From NCBI GenBank assembly GCA_018242605.1, contig JAFEBP010000003.1, positions 101,994 to 165,993 of the forward strand: DNA of 64,000 bases, in the 5' to 3' direction. Of the stretch, positions 36,091 to 44,273 are shown one piece after another. A program made the translations under genes and the position numbers. Each line of letters opens with the position of its first letter. Within the stretch, counting starts at the first letter, position 1. The notes under the pieces were generated by a model. The model worked only from the letters and a program-made list of their open reading frames with translations, was not told the DNA's origin and searched no databases. The stretch is from Planctomycetota bacterium. GTDB taxonomy: Bacteria > Planctomycetota > Phycisphaerae > Phycisphaerales > UBA1924.

Positions 36091-37106
36091 TAGTACTTCC
36101 GCGTCTTGATGGCCTCCGCGGCCTGCGACTGCTCAAAGACGGATTCCTTGGTGACGATGCGCTTGTCCACCGGCTTCTTGGCCACCACCGCCGCGACGGT
36201 GTCGAAGAGCTGGGGGCCCAGCAGCGGGTTGCACTCAACGGTGCAGTTGAGCTTGCCGGCGACCATCGCCTCGAAGGCGGCGCGGACGCCGTCGATGGAG
36301 ACGATCTTGATGTCGACGCCGGGCTTGAGGCCGGCTTCTTCGATGGCCTGGATCGCCCCCAGGGCCATGTCGTCGTTGTGGGAGTAGAGCGCGGTGATCT
36401 GCTTGCCCTCGGGGCTCTTGAGGAAGGTCTCGGTGACTTCCTTGCCCTTGGCGCGGGTGAACTCGCCGGACTGGCTCTTGATGATCTTGATCTGCGGGAA
36501 GGCCTTGATCCCTTCTTCAAAGCCCTTCTTGCGGTCGATGGCGGGCGCGGACCCGGGCGTGCCCTGCAGTTCGGCGACCATCGCCTTGCCGTCGGTGGCC
36601 TTGCCCAGCCACGCGGCGGCGCGGCGGCCTTCCTCGACGAAATCCGCGCCGATGAACGTGACGTACAGCGACTTGTCGGAGACGTCCACCACGCGGTCGG
36701 TCAGGATGACCGGGATGCCGGCCTGCTTGACCTCCTTGAGCACCGGCTCCCAGCCGGTTTCGACCACCGGCGCGAAGGCGATGGCGTCGACGCCCTGCTG
36801 CACGAAAGAGCGAATGGCTTTGATCTGGTTCTCCTGCTTCTGCTGCGCGTCGGAGAAAATGAGGTCGATGCCCCGGGCCGCGGCCTCGGCCTTGATCGAT
36901 TCGGTGTTGGCGCGGCGCCAATCGCTCTCGGCGCCGATCTGGGCGAAGCCGACGCGGAGCTTTTTGTCTTTGGCGGGCTGGGGCGCGGCGGGCGCGGGCT
37001 TGGCGGTGGGCGCGGCGGGCTGGGCGGGCTCGGTCTTGCGTTCGCACGCGAAGAGGGAGACGGCCGCGATGCAGGATGCCGCGAGCAGCGTTCGACGGGT
37101 GAGCAT
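36090..37106 (-). CDS. ytfQ: sugar-binding lipoprotein of the ABC transporter, YtfQ-type
   Basis: The 338-residue protein is a periplasmic-binding-protein type I receptor, beginning MLTRRTLLAASCIAAVSLFA with a lipobox ending in Cys. The mature part has a Pro/Ala linker and then the receptor fold (LRVGFAQIGAESDWRRANTE, then RVVDVSDKSLYVTFIGADFV), ending in QAAEAIKTRKY. It should capture a monosaccharide, by analogy galactofuranose or galactose, outside the inner membrane. ATG 37106 is chosen for its signal peptide and a GAGG site upstream. The gene lies 122 bp downstream of the GH2 gene and first in the overlapping ytfQRT-yjfF series. Confidence 0.9.
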   Translation of the reverse strand: MLTRRTLLAASCIAAVSLFACERKTEPAQPAAPTAKPAPAAPQPAKDKKLRVGFAQIGAESDWRRANTESIKAEAAARGIDLIFSDAQQKQENQIKAIRSFVQQGVDAIAFAPVVETGWEPVLKEVKQAGIPVILTDRVVDVSDKSLYVTFIGADFVEEGRRAAAWLGKATDGKAMVAELQGTPGSAPAIDRKKGFEEGIKAFPQIKIIKSQSGEFTRAKGKEVTETFLKSPEGKQITALYSHNDDMALGAIQAIEEAGLKPGVDIKIVSIDGVRAAFEAMVAGKLNCTVECNPLLGPQLFDTVAAVVAKKPVDKRIVTKESVFEQSQAAEAIKTRKY

Positions 37107-37228
37107 GGATGAACCTCGGGTCAACGGAGAACGATTCGACGCGGGCGCCCGGTGAGCATCGGGCCGTCGCGTGCGCCACGCAGAAGGCGGGGCAAGAGTA
37201 TGTCCGCGGCGGGGAAGCCTGCCCGCCG

Positions 37229-40000
37229 CTACACCACGAACGCCGCGAGATCGAGCTCGCGCTCGCCGGGGCCGGGCTCCCACGAGGCGGCGCAGTGCGC
37301 CAGCCGCGAGAGCATGAACTGCCCCGCGGGGGTGGTGTGGTCCAGGCAGGTGGCGATGAGCAGACCCTCGTGCACGCGCGCGGTGGTGACGGCGTCGAAC
37401 ATCTTGGGCGCGCCGTTGTCGTGGGTGTACACGTAGCGGATGATCGGCGTCACGTGCTCGGTGATGCCCAGATCATCAACGGGGATGGCCCGCGTCGTCC
37501 AACGGGTGAGGTCAAAGTGCAGCATCGCGGCGATGGCGTCGCTCTCGCCGGGGCGGATGGGCCAGTGGGGCGCGGCGTCTTCCACCAACAAGGGCAACTG
37601 CCCCCACAGATTAATCCACTTGGTCGAGAGCCCGCCGGGGTTGCGGTGCGCCAGCAGCAGCACGCGGCCGCCGCGGGTGAGGTGCTCGTGCACGAACTTG
37701 GTGAGCCGCGGCGTGATGATGACGGTGCGCGGATCGAGCGGGCCGCCGGCGTCGGTGATCTTCGCGGCGTGCGGGAAGAGTTCTTCCGCCGTGGGGTGCC
37801 GGGGCTTCCACGATCGGCACTCCAGGCACCAGCCGCTGCTGTACGCGCGTTCCTCGAACTCCGGTTCCAGTTCCGCGGGAGAAAGATCGTGCCCGGCGAG
37901 CACGCGCACGGCCTGCGGCCACGTGGGCGCGGGGAGTGCGACGAACTTCCATTCGTTGTCGGCACCGCCGATCACTTCCGCCCGCACGGTCACGAGCCGG
38001 GCTGCGCCGTCGGGCGGCACATCGGGCATGCGGAGTGTGAGCGGGTGCCAGGAGATCTTGAGAGCGTCGGTGTTCAGGGAGAGATCGCCGACGCGCACGC
38101 CATTGACGCTTACGCGGCAGTTGGACGGCGAGACTTGGGCCTGCGTCAGCGCGATCGTCGCGTCGAGCGTGGAACCGGCCGGGACGGCCCGCGCCAGGTC
38201 GGCGGTGCGGATCAGCAGGATGCTGTCGGCCAGCCACGATTGCGTGTCCTGGGGCGTGAACCGCCAGTGATCCAGATCGTCCTTGAGCCCGATGCGGCAG
38301 ATGGGGACATCGCGGATGCTGTTGGTCACAAAGCCCGCGAAGCCGTCGGTGCCGCGGAGCAGTTCGGTCTGGAACTTGCGAAACTCGATGGAGAAGGCGC
38401 GGGCCTGCCGTTTGAATCGGTCGAGCGCCTCGGGCGTGTAACGGCGCGAGAGCCACTGCTCGAACTGCTCGCACTCGGCCAGGCCGCGGGAGAGCCACCA
38501 GGGGCGCTGGGCCATCGCGGGCTTCATCGAGGCCAGGTCCGGCCAGATGTTGGAGATGATCGTCTCGCCCATGACGAAGGGCTTGGCGCCCAGCTCGGCG
38601 ATCCGCTTCTGCATGTCGGGCAGGAAGCAGGCCCAGCGGCCGCAGTTGTCGTACACGTGGTCGTCGTACAGATCGGTGAACTGCGGCTGGGTCTGTTCGA
38701 GGAAGCCGGTCTGGATCTGCAGCAGTTTGTCCGGGAGCATGCCACGGGCGGTCTTCCACCACCACGCCGCGAGATCGGGGTCGTACGCCTCGTGCTCGCA
38801 GGTGCCGCTGACGATGATCACGCTGGGGTGCTGTGCATCGCGCCGCATGAAGCCCTCGTACAGCCGCCGGTACTCGGGCATGAACTCAGGGGTCATGCGG
38901 CTCTTCCACACCGGGTGTTCCTGCCACACGAGCATGCCGGTGCGGTCGGCGATGTCGTAGACATAGTCCGGGGGGTAATACATGCAGAAGCAGACGCAGT
39001 TGAAGCCCAGGCCGCGCAGGTACGCGAACTCGGCCTCCACCTGCTCGCGGGAAGGCGCGGGCGACATCGTCTTGGGCTCGTGGCCCCAGTAGAGCACGCC
39101 GCGGATGTGCAGGGGGCGGTTGTTCAGCCAGATGAACCCGACGCCCGCCATCGTCCGTGCCCGGATATCGCGCCGCGCGATGGTGACCGGCGCTTCGTCG
39201 GACACCGGGTCATCGCCCGCGGCGACGTGCAGGCGGTAGCAGGCGGGCGAGTCCGGATTCCACGCGGCCAAAGGGCGGGCGAGAGAGAGCATGCCCGAGG
39301 CGGTCTTGCCATCGGCCTCCATGCGCAGCTCGCCGTCGCGCACCAACTCGCCTGCATCGTTCAGTAGCCTGGCCCGGCAGCGAGCGCCCCCGGCGGGCTG
39401 CGAGAACTCCACCCGTACCGACACGCTCCGCCCATCGGGCGACACCGTCGCCTGCACGCCGTTGGGGGCGATCACCGCCCGGCCCGCGGTGCGGATGCTC
39501 ACGCGATCCCAGATCCCCGCGTGCTGGATGCTCAGCACGTCGTGGAAGCCCTTGGTGATGTGGCCGTTCTCAACCACCACGCCCTTGGCGGGGCGCGGCG
39601 CGTTGTATTGATCGACGCGCACCATGAGCACCAGCGGATCGCCCGCCGCGGCTTGACGGATCCCCGGCGCGATGTCGAACTCGAACGGCAGGTAATCGCC
39701 CAGATGTCGGCCGATGTAGACGCCGTTGAGCCAGACCATGCAATCGGTGGCGACGGCGTCGAAGCGGAGCATCACCCGCCGCGACGGGGATTCAAGGCCC
39801 GCCCGCAGCGAATCATCGAGCGTGGTGCGGTACCACGCCAGGCCGTTGGCGTCAACGCCCAGCACCTGCTGCCACGCGCTTGGAACCTGAATGTCCTTCC
39901 ATCCGTCGGCGGGCGGGGTCTTGCTCCAGCCCGAGGCGAGGCCCTGGGAGAGCGGATCGTGGCGGATCTGCCACCGTGCGTCGGCGAGGTTCGGGCGCAT
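37229..40000 (-). CDS. glycoside hydrolase family 2-like protein
   Basis: The 923-residue protein has the GH2 order: an N-terminal jelly-roll sugar-binding domain (VMLRFDAVATDCMVWLNGVY, IGRHLGDYLPFEFDI), an Ig-like domain, a TIM barrel, and C-terminal beta domains. In the barrel, the acid/base is the Glu in VSGTCEHEAYD and the nucleophile the Glu in FVMGETIISN, with the TIM-barrel entry LHIRGVLYWGHEPKTM. There is no signal peptide, so it is probably cytosolic and acts on an imported saccharide. Family members are beta-galactosidases, glucuronidases and mannosidases; the specificity cannot be read off. ATG 40000 is used; a TTG two codons earlier is an alternative. It lies 54-60 bp after asnB and upstream of the sugar importer, and is probably co-transcribed. 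Confidence 0.85.
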   Translation of the reverse strand: MRPNLADARWQIRHDPLSQGLASGWSKTPPADGWKDIQVPSAWQQVLGVDANGLAWYRTTLDDSLRAGLESPSRRVMLRFDAVATDCMVWLNGVYIGRHLGDYLPFEFDIAPGIRQAAAGDPLVLMVRVDQYNAPRPAKGVVVENGHITKGFHDVLSIQHAGIWDRVSIRTAGRAVIAPNGVQATVSPDGRSVSVRVEFSQPAGGARCRARLLNDAGELVRDGELRMEADGKTASGMLSLARPLAAWNPDSPACYRLHVAAGDDPVSDEAPVTIARRDIRARTMAGVGFIWLNNRPLHIRGVLYWGHEPKTMSPAPSREQVEAEFAYLRGLGFNCVCFCMYYPPDYVYDIADRTGMLVWQEHPVWKSRMTPEFMPEYRRLYEGFMRRDAQHPSVIIVSGTCEHEAYDPDLAAWWWKTARGMLPDKLLQIQTGFLEQTQPQFTDLYDDHVYDNCGRWACFLPDMQKRIAELGAKPFVMGETIISNIWPDLASMKPAMAQRPWWLSRGLAECEQFEQWLSRRYTPEALDRFKRQARAFSIEFRKFQTELLRGTDGFAGFVTNSIRDVPICRIGLKDDLDHWRFTPQDTQSWLADSILLIRTADLARAVPAGSTLDATIALTQAQVSPSNCRVSVNGVRVGDLSLNTDALKISWHPLTLRMPDVPPDGAARLVTVRAEVIGGADNEWKFVALPAPTWPQAVRVLAGHDLSPAELEPEFEERAYSSGWCLECRSWKPRHPTAEELFPHAAKITDAGGPLDPRTVIITPRLTKFVHEHLTRGGRVLLLAHRNPGGLSTKWINLWGQLPLLVEDAAPHWPIRPGESDAIAAMLHFDLTRWTTRAIPVDDLGITEHVTPIIRYVYTHDNGAPKMFDAVTTARVHEGLLIATCLDHTTPAGQFMLSRLAHCAASWEPGPGERELDLAAFVV

Positions 40001-40060
40001 GGGCAAGGCTAGTCCCGGCGCGGACTCGCTTCGTGACCGCTCATCGGACGGCGGCGCGGT

Positions 40061-42016
40061 TCACCCCACGCCCACGGGCTCGGGGGCCGTGACGCCGGAA
40101 TCCAGGTACACGTGGGCCCACATCTCCAGGCTCACCACGCTCCACAGCGCCTCGGTGCACCACACGTCCTTCTGATCGCGGACGCGGGCGTGCCACTTCT
40201 GCACCGGGGCGGGGTCGATCCAGCCGCGGCTCTTGATGCCGGGCAGGAGCACGTCGTTCATGAGCTCCTCGAAGCGGCGCGAGGAGAAGTAGTCCACGAG
40301 CGGCAGGCCGAAGCCCAGCTTGCGGCGGTGGACGAACTCGGTGCCGAAGCGGCGCTCGGCGAGTTTCTTGAGCAGCACCTTGGTGCCCGCCTCCATCGCG
40401 CTCTTCTTGAAGACGCTGCCCTGCACGCGCATGCGGGCGGGCAGGCGGCGGGCCAGGGCCACCACGTCGGTGTCGAGGAAGGGCACGCGGTTCTCCACCG
40501 AGTGCGCCATCATCATCTTGTCCTGGCGGATGAGCAGTTCCACCATGAACGTCTGCATGTCGTACTTGAGGCAGTTGGTGATGTAATCGCTCTTGCCCTC
40601 GGCGAACAGGGCGCGGCGGCGCTCCAGCGGGGCCTGCAGGTCGGCGTTGGGGCGCAGCGCCAGCACCTGCCAATCCCGCATCGCGGTGCCGTGCTTGATG
40701 AACCAGGAGACATCGTCCAGCCCCGGGGGCACGTCGAAGTTGCGGACCAGCTTGGGGCCCAGCTTGGGCACGTGCCGCAGCAGCGGCAGCGCCGGCATGA
40801 TGCGCCCGCGCAGGGACGCCAGGAAGAACCGCGTGTACCCGCCCATCAGCTCGTCGGCGCCGTCGCCGCTGAGCAGCACGGTCACGTGCTCCTTGGCGCG
40901 CTGGGAGAGCAGGAACAGCCCCACGGCGTTGCCCAGGTTCAGCGGGTAGTCGTAGTGCCACGTGGCCTTGGCGATGTTGTCGAAGAAGTAGTCCTCGGTG
41001 AGCGCGTAGCAGTGCATCGTGGTCCGCGTCTTCTCCGCGGCCTGACGCATCCACTTTTCCTCGCTCACGGCGTTGTTCTCGAAGATGATCGAGAAGGCGT
41101 CCAGGTTCTGCCCGAAGCGCTCACGGGCGGCGCTGGTCACCAGCGATGAATCGATGCCGCCCGAGAGCTGGCAGCCGAGCTTCACGTCGCTGATGAGCTG
41201 GCTCTTGACGCTCTTCTCGAAGACGCGCTCGAAGGCCTCCATCGCCGCGTCGTCGGACATCGGCTCCTCGGGCACGTCGGGGATCTCGTAGAAGCGCTTG
41301 ACCTTCACGCCCGAGGCGTCGGCGACCAGCCGGTGGCCGGGCCGCAACTGGTTGATGCCCTTGAGCAGGAACCCGCTGCCGGCGTTGTAGCGGAAGAGCA
41401 ACTGCTCGTCGAGCATCGCTTCATCCACCTCGCGCTGCACGCCCGGGTAGGCCAGGATGCTCTTCACTTCGCTGGCGAAGAGCAGCGTGCCGTTGTGCTG
41501 CATCCAGTAGAGCGGCTTGATGCCCAGGTGGTCGCGGGCGATGTGCAGCTCGCGGGTCCGCAGGTCGGCGATCGCGAAGGCGAACATGCCGTTGAGCCGC
41601 TTGAGGCACTCCTCGATCCCGTACTTCTCGTAGAGATACAGGATCACCTCGGTGTCGGAGGTGCTGCGGAAATGAAACCCCGCGGCCTCCAGCTCAGGCC
41701 GGTAGCCGTGCGCGTTGTACACCTCGCCGTTGAAGGCGATGAAGATGGTCTTGTCGGCGTTGGCCATCGGCTGGTGGCCGTTGGGCGAGAGGTCCTGGAT
41801 GCTCAGCCGGTTGAACCCCAACCCCCCCTCGAACAGGGCCTTGGGGATGCTGCCGGTGCGGAAGTCCACTTCCTCGCTGGCCCGCCGGGTGAAGGAGAAC
41901 ATCCGGAAGCCCTGGTCGTCAGGGCCGCGGTGGCGCGCGATGTCGGTCATCGCCCGAAGAATGCGAGGGTCGGCGGGTGCGCCGGAAGGGTCGTAGATGC
42001 CTGCAAGTCCGCACAT
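40061..42016 (-). CDS. asnB: asparagine synthase (glutamine-hydrolysing)
   Basis: The 651-residue protein has both domains intact. It starts MCGLAGIYDPSG, where Cys2 is the glutaminase nucleophile, followed by RHRGPDDQGF and FNGEVYNAHGYRPEL. The C-terminal part has the ATP-pyrophosphatase motif QLSGGIDSSLVTSAARERFG and the acidic glycine loop VLLSGDGADELMGGYTRFF. It makes asparagine from aspartate, ATP and glutamine, or amidates another carboxylate such as a surface sugar. Enzymes of this form occur in polysaccharide and exosortase-associated clusters. The start is unambiguous because the Met is cleaved to expose Cys2. It is first in a minus-strand series with the GH2 gene and sugar importer. 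Confidence 0.93.
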   Translation of the reverse strand: MCGLAGIYDPSGAPADPRILRAMTDIARHRGPDDQGFRMFSFTRRASEEVDFRTGSIPKALFEGGLGFNRLSIQDLSPNGHQPMANADKTIFIAFNGEVYNAHGYRPELEAAGFHFRSTSDTEVILYLYEKYGIEECLKRLNGMFAFAIADLRTRELHIARDHLGIKPLYWMQHNGTLLFASEVKSILAYPGVQREVDEAMLDEQLLFRYNAGSGFLLKGINQLRPGHRLVADASGVKVKRFYEIPDVPEEPMSDDAAMEAFERVFEKSVKSQLISDVKLGCQLSGGIDSSLVTSAARERFGQNLDAFSIIFENNAVSEEKWMRQAAEKTRTTMHCYALTEDYFFDNIAKATWHYDYPLNLGNAVGLFLLSQRAKEHVTVLLSGDGADELMGGYTRFFLASLRGRIMPALPLLRHVPKLGPKLVRNFDVPPGLDDVSWFIKHGTAMRDWQVLALRPNADLQAPLERRRALFAEGKSDYITNCLKYDMQTFMVELLIRQDKMMMAHSVENRVPFLDTDVVALARRLPARMRVQGSVFKKSAMEAGTKVLLKKLAERRFGTEFVHRRKLGFGLPLVDYFSSRRFEELMNDVLLPGIKSRGWIDPAPVQKWHARVRDQKDVWCTEALWSVVSLEMWAHVYLDSGVTAPEPVGVG

Positions 42017-42430
42017 GGGGGATCACTCACGAAGGAAGAAGGCCGCGGGGATATCGGCTGATCGGGTTCGGGCGACCGCATCACCGCCGCGAGAACCGGG
42101 ATCTTTGGAGGATTCAGTTATTGCCACAATGGACGGGGGCGAGTTGGAACGCACGAAGAGGTGTATGTAGTAGATTCCGGTCCCGGCCCGCTCGAAGCGG
42201 GAGATCGTATCGGCGGGAAGCGCGACGACCCCGCGCCGACCGTGAAGACGGGTGATGCTGGGTACGCACGAACGGGGGATGACGTTCGGGGCTCGGTGCC
42301 AGGATTCCCAGCCCGCCCATCCGTGGCGCGCGCATGATCGCCGCACATCCGAACAAACTGCGATCGCTTTGGGGATTCCGCGTGTACATTGCCTTCCGCG
42401 GCCGGGTTGGGCCGTGCAGCGGAGGTGACC
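42017..42430. promoter_or_regulatory. divergent intergenic region between asnB and the terminase-like gene
   Basis: This 414-bp gap must contain promoters for two divergent genes. GGAGGTGA sits at 42421-42428 directly before the terminase start. A minus-strand frame across the gap (about 42023-42330) reads in a plausible protein-like way but lacks a start with a ribosome site. No hairpin or repeat was recognised. Confidence 0.4.
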
Positions 42431-44089
42431 ATGGCGAAGCGACGCACCGGCCGATCGTCCCCGCGGGAGGTTGGCCCCCCGCCCGCGACCGGCGACCAAC
42501 TGCACACATGGATCCGAGCCCACCTTCAACTCAACGTGCCGCGTGGCCCGCTGGACGATTCGCACCAGGCGCCCTTTGACTACCTGCTGCACTCGTTCTT
42601 TGAGCCGCCGCTCACCACCGGCGACGCGCACGCTTGTGCGTTCCCGCGCGACCTGGTGCTGTGGGCCAACCGGGGCGGGGGCAAGACGTTCCTGGGGGCG
42701 GTCGCCACGCTGCTGGACCTGGTCTTCAAGCCCGGCATCGAGATCCAGATCCTGGGGGGCAGCGCCGACCAGTCGCGCCGGATGTTCCAGCACCTGCGCC
42801 GACTCTTCGACAGCCACGAACGCCCGCACCTGGCCGCGCTCATCCAGGGCGCCATCACCGCCGACGGCCTGCGGCTCACGAGCGGCTCGGAGGCCCGCAT
42901 CCTCGCGCAATCGCACACCTCGGTGCGGGGCACGCGCGTCCAGGTCCTGCGCTGCGACGAGGTGGACAACTTCAAGCGCGACATCTGGGAGGCGGCGCAG
43001 TTCGTGACGCGCTCCAAGCAGTGCGGGCCGTTCTTCGTGCGCGGGCGGGTGGAGTGCCTCTCGACCATGCACCGGCCCTTCGGCGTGATGCACGACCTGG
43101 TGGAGCAGTGCAAGCAGGGCTCGCGCCGGCTCTTCAAGTGGAACGTGCTCGAAGTGTTGGAGCGCTGTGGGGCCGAGCGGCGGTGCACCACCGCCGACCC
43201 CGGGGCACTGGTGTCGCTGCCGCAGTTCCCCGATGCGCAACGGCCGGGGCCGCGTGAGGGCGATTGCGTTCTCCTGCCCGAATGCCGCTGCAGGGCCAAG
43301 GAACGCGACGGCGGCCACTACTTCATCGCCGACGCGATCGCCGCCAAGCGCCGCACCGGCGCGAGCCACTGGGAGAGCGAGATGCTCTGCGTGCGCCCCC
43401 GGCGCGACGGGGTGGTCTTCCCCGAGTTTGACCCCCGGGCGCACGTGGGCCGCTGGGAACTTCAGGGCGACCACCTCGTGGCGCAGCCGCCCCGCTCGGC
43501 GCTGGTGCGGGTCGATGCGTTCGCCGGCGAGTCTCAGCGCCGCGTGATCGGGCATTACGTCGGTATGGACTTTGGCTACCGCAACCCCACGGTGATCCTG
43601 TGGGCCGCGCTGGACGAGTCGGGAACGATCTTCGTTCTTGACGAGGTGCATGCCACGGGCGTGACCATCCAGGACCACACCCGCACGATCCTCGCCGGTC
43701 ACGCCGGAGCCGGGCGCGGGCCCTGGCCCGCGCCCGGGCACGTTGCCTGCGACCCCTCGGGCGAGAACCACGACGCCCACGGGCGCTCGTGCGTGACGAC
43801 GCTCCGCGAATCCGGCCTGCGCACGGTGCACCACCGCATGACGATCCTGGAAGGCGTGGACCTCGTCCGCGCCCGCCTGCGCCCCGCCGACGGATCGCCG
43901 CCCCGACTGTTCGTGGATGAACGCTGCACCCACATGATCGAGAGCCTGCTGCGCTATCACTTCCGAGAGGGCGACCCCAGCAGCCTGGTGCCGGTGAAGG
44001 ACGGCTTCGATCACGCCGCGGATGCGCTGCGGTACCTGGTGCGGAGCCTGGACAAGAGTTCCCGGACCGCCAGCGGGAGCTACTCGTGA
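42431..44089 (+). CDS. phage terminase large-subunit-like protein (orphan)
   Basis: The start is fixed by GGAGGTGA directly before ATG 42431. The 552-residue protein has the two-domain layout of terminase large subunits. The ATPase has Walker A LVLWANRGGGKTFLGA (79-87) and Walker B VQVLRCDEVDNF (D176, E177). The RNase-H-fold nuclease has HYVGMDFGYRNPTVILWA (D380), HVACDPSGENHDAHG (D441) and VKDGFDHAADALRYLV (D527 and D531). Both active sites are intact. Between them is an insertion with five Cys (C246, C252, C279, C285, C287) that could bind zinc. No portal, capsid, small terminase, integrase or attachment site is in the window, so it is not a visible prophage. It could be a domesticated packaging-type motor-nuclease, for example in gene transfer or DNA processing. 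Confidence 0.82.
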   Translation: MAKRRTGRSSPREVGPPPATGDQLHTWIRAHLQLNVPRGPLDDSHQAPFDYLLHSFFEPPLTTGDAHACAFPRDLVLWANRGGGKTFLGAVATLLDLVFKPGIEIQILGGSADQSRRMFQHLRRLFDSHERPHLAALIQGAITADGLRLTSGSEARILAQSHTSVRGTRVQVLRCDEVDNFKRDIWEAAQFVTRSKQCGPFFVRGRVECLSTMHRPFGVMHDLVEQCKQGSRRLFKWNVLEVLERCGAERRCTTADPGALVSLPQFPDAQRPGPREGDCVLLPECRCRAKERDGGHYFIADAIAAKRRTGASHWESEMLCVRPRRDGVVFPEFDPRAHVGRWELQGDHLVAQPPRSALVRVDAFAGESQRRVIGHYVGMDFGYRNPTVILWAALDESGTIFVLDEVHATGVTIQDHTRTILAGHAGAGRGPWPAPGHVACDPSGENHDAHGRSCVTTLRESGLRTVHHRMTILEGVDLVRARLRPADGSPPRLFVDERCTHMIESLLRYHFREGDPSSLVPVKDGFDHAADALRYLVRSLDKSSRTASGSYS

Positions 44090-44273
44090 TACGCCGATCA
44101 TGGCCTTTGGGGACGATCAGGGAAGTTTCCCTGTGTCCAAGAGCCTTCGGTCGCCACTACGCTGGACTGCATTGCCCATCTACGAGTAGTCGTTCGGGTC
44201 GTCGCGCCGTACGAACGGCGGATGAACATCCCGAACGCCCAAGTTGCTCGGACCGGGGCGAGGAGTACCCACC

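Noticed and set aside
37109..39367. A 752-codon plus-strand frame opposite the GH2 gene
   Set aside because: Shadow of the GH2 gene, whose catalytic motifs are present on the minus strand.
42431..44089. Prophage
   Set aside because: Only one phage-like gene is present, and the flanks are a metabolic operon and a secreted protein gene, with no integrase, att site, portal or capsid gene.
42023..44101. A 692-codon minus-strand frame opposite the terminase, continuing into the gap near asnB
   Set aside because: Most of it is antisense to a gene with ATPase and nuclease motifs. The last 90 codons look protein-like, but have no start with a ribosome site and no recognised family.
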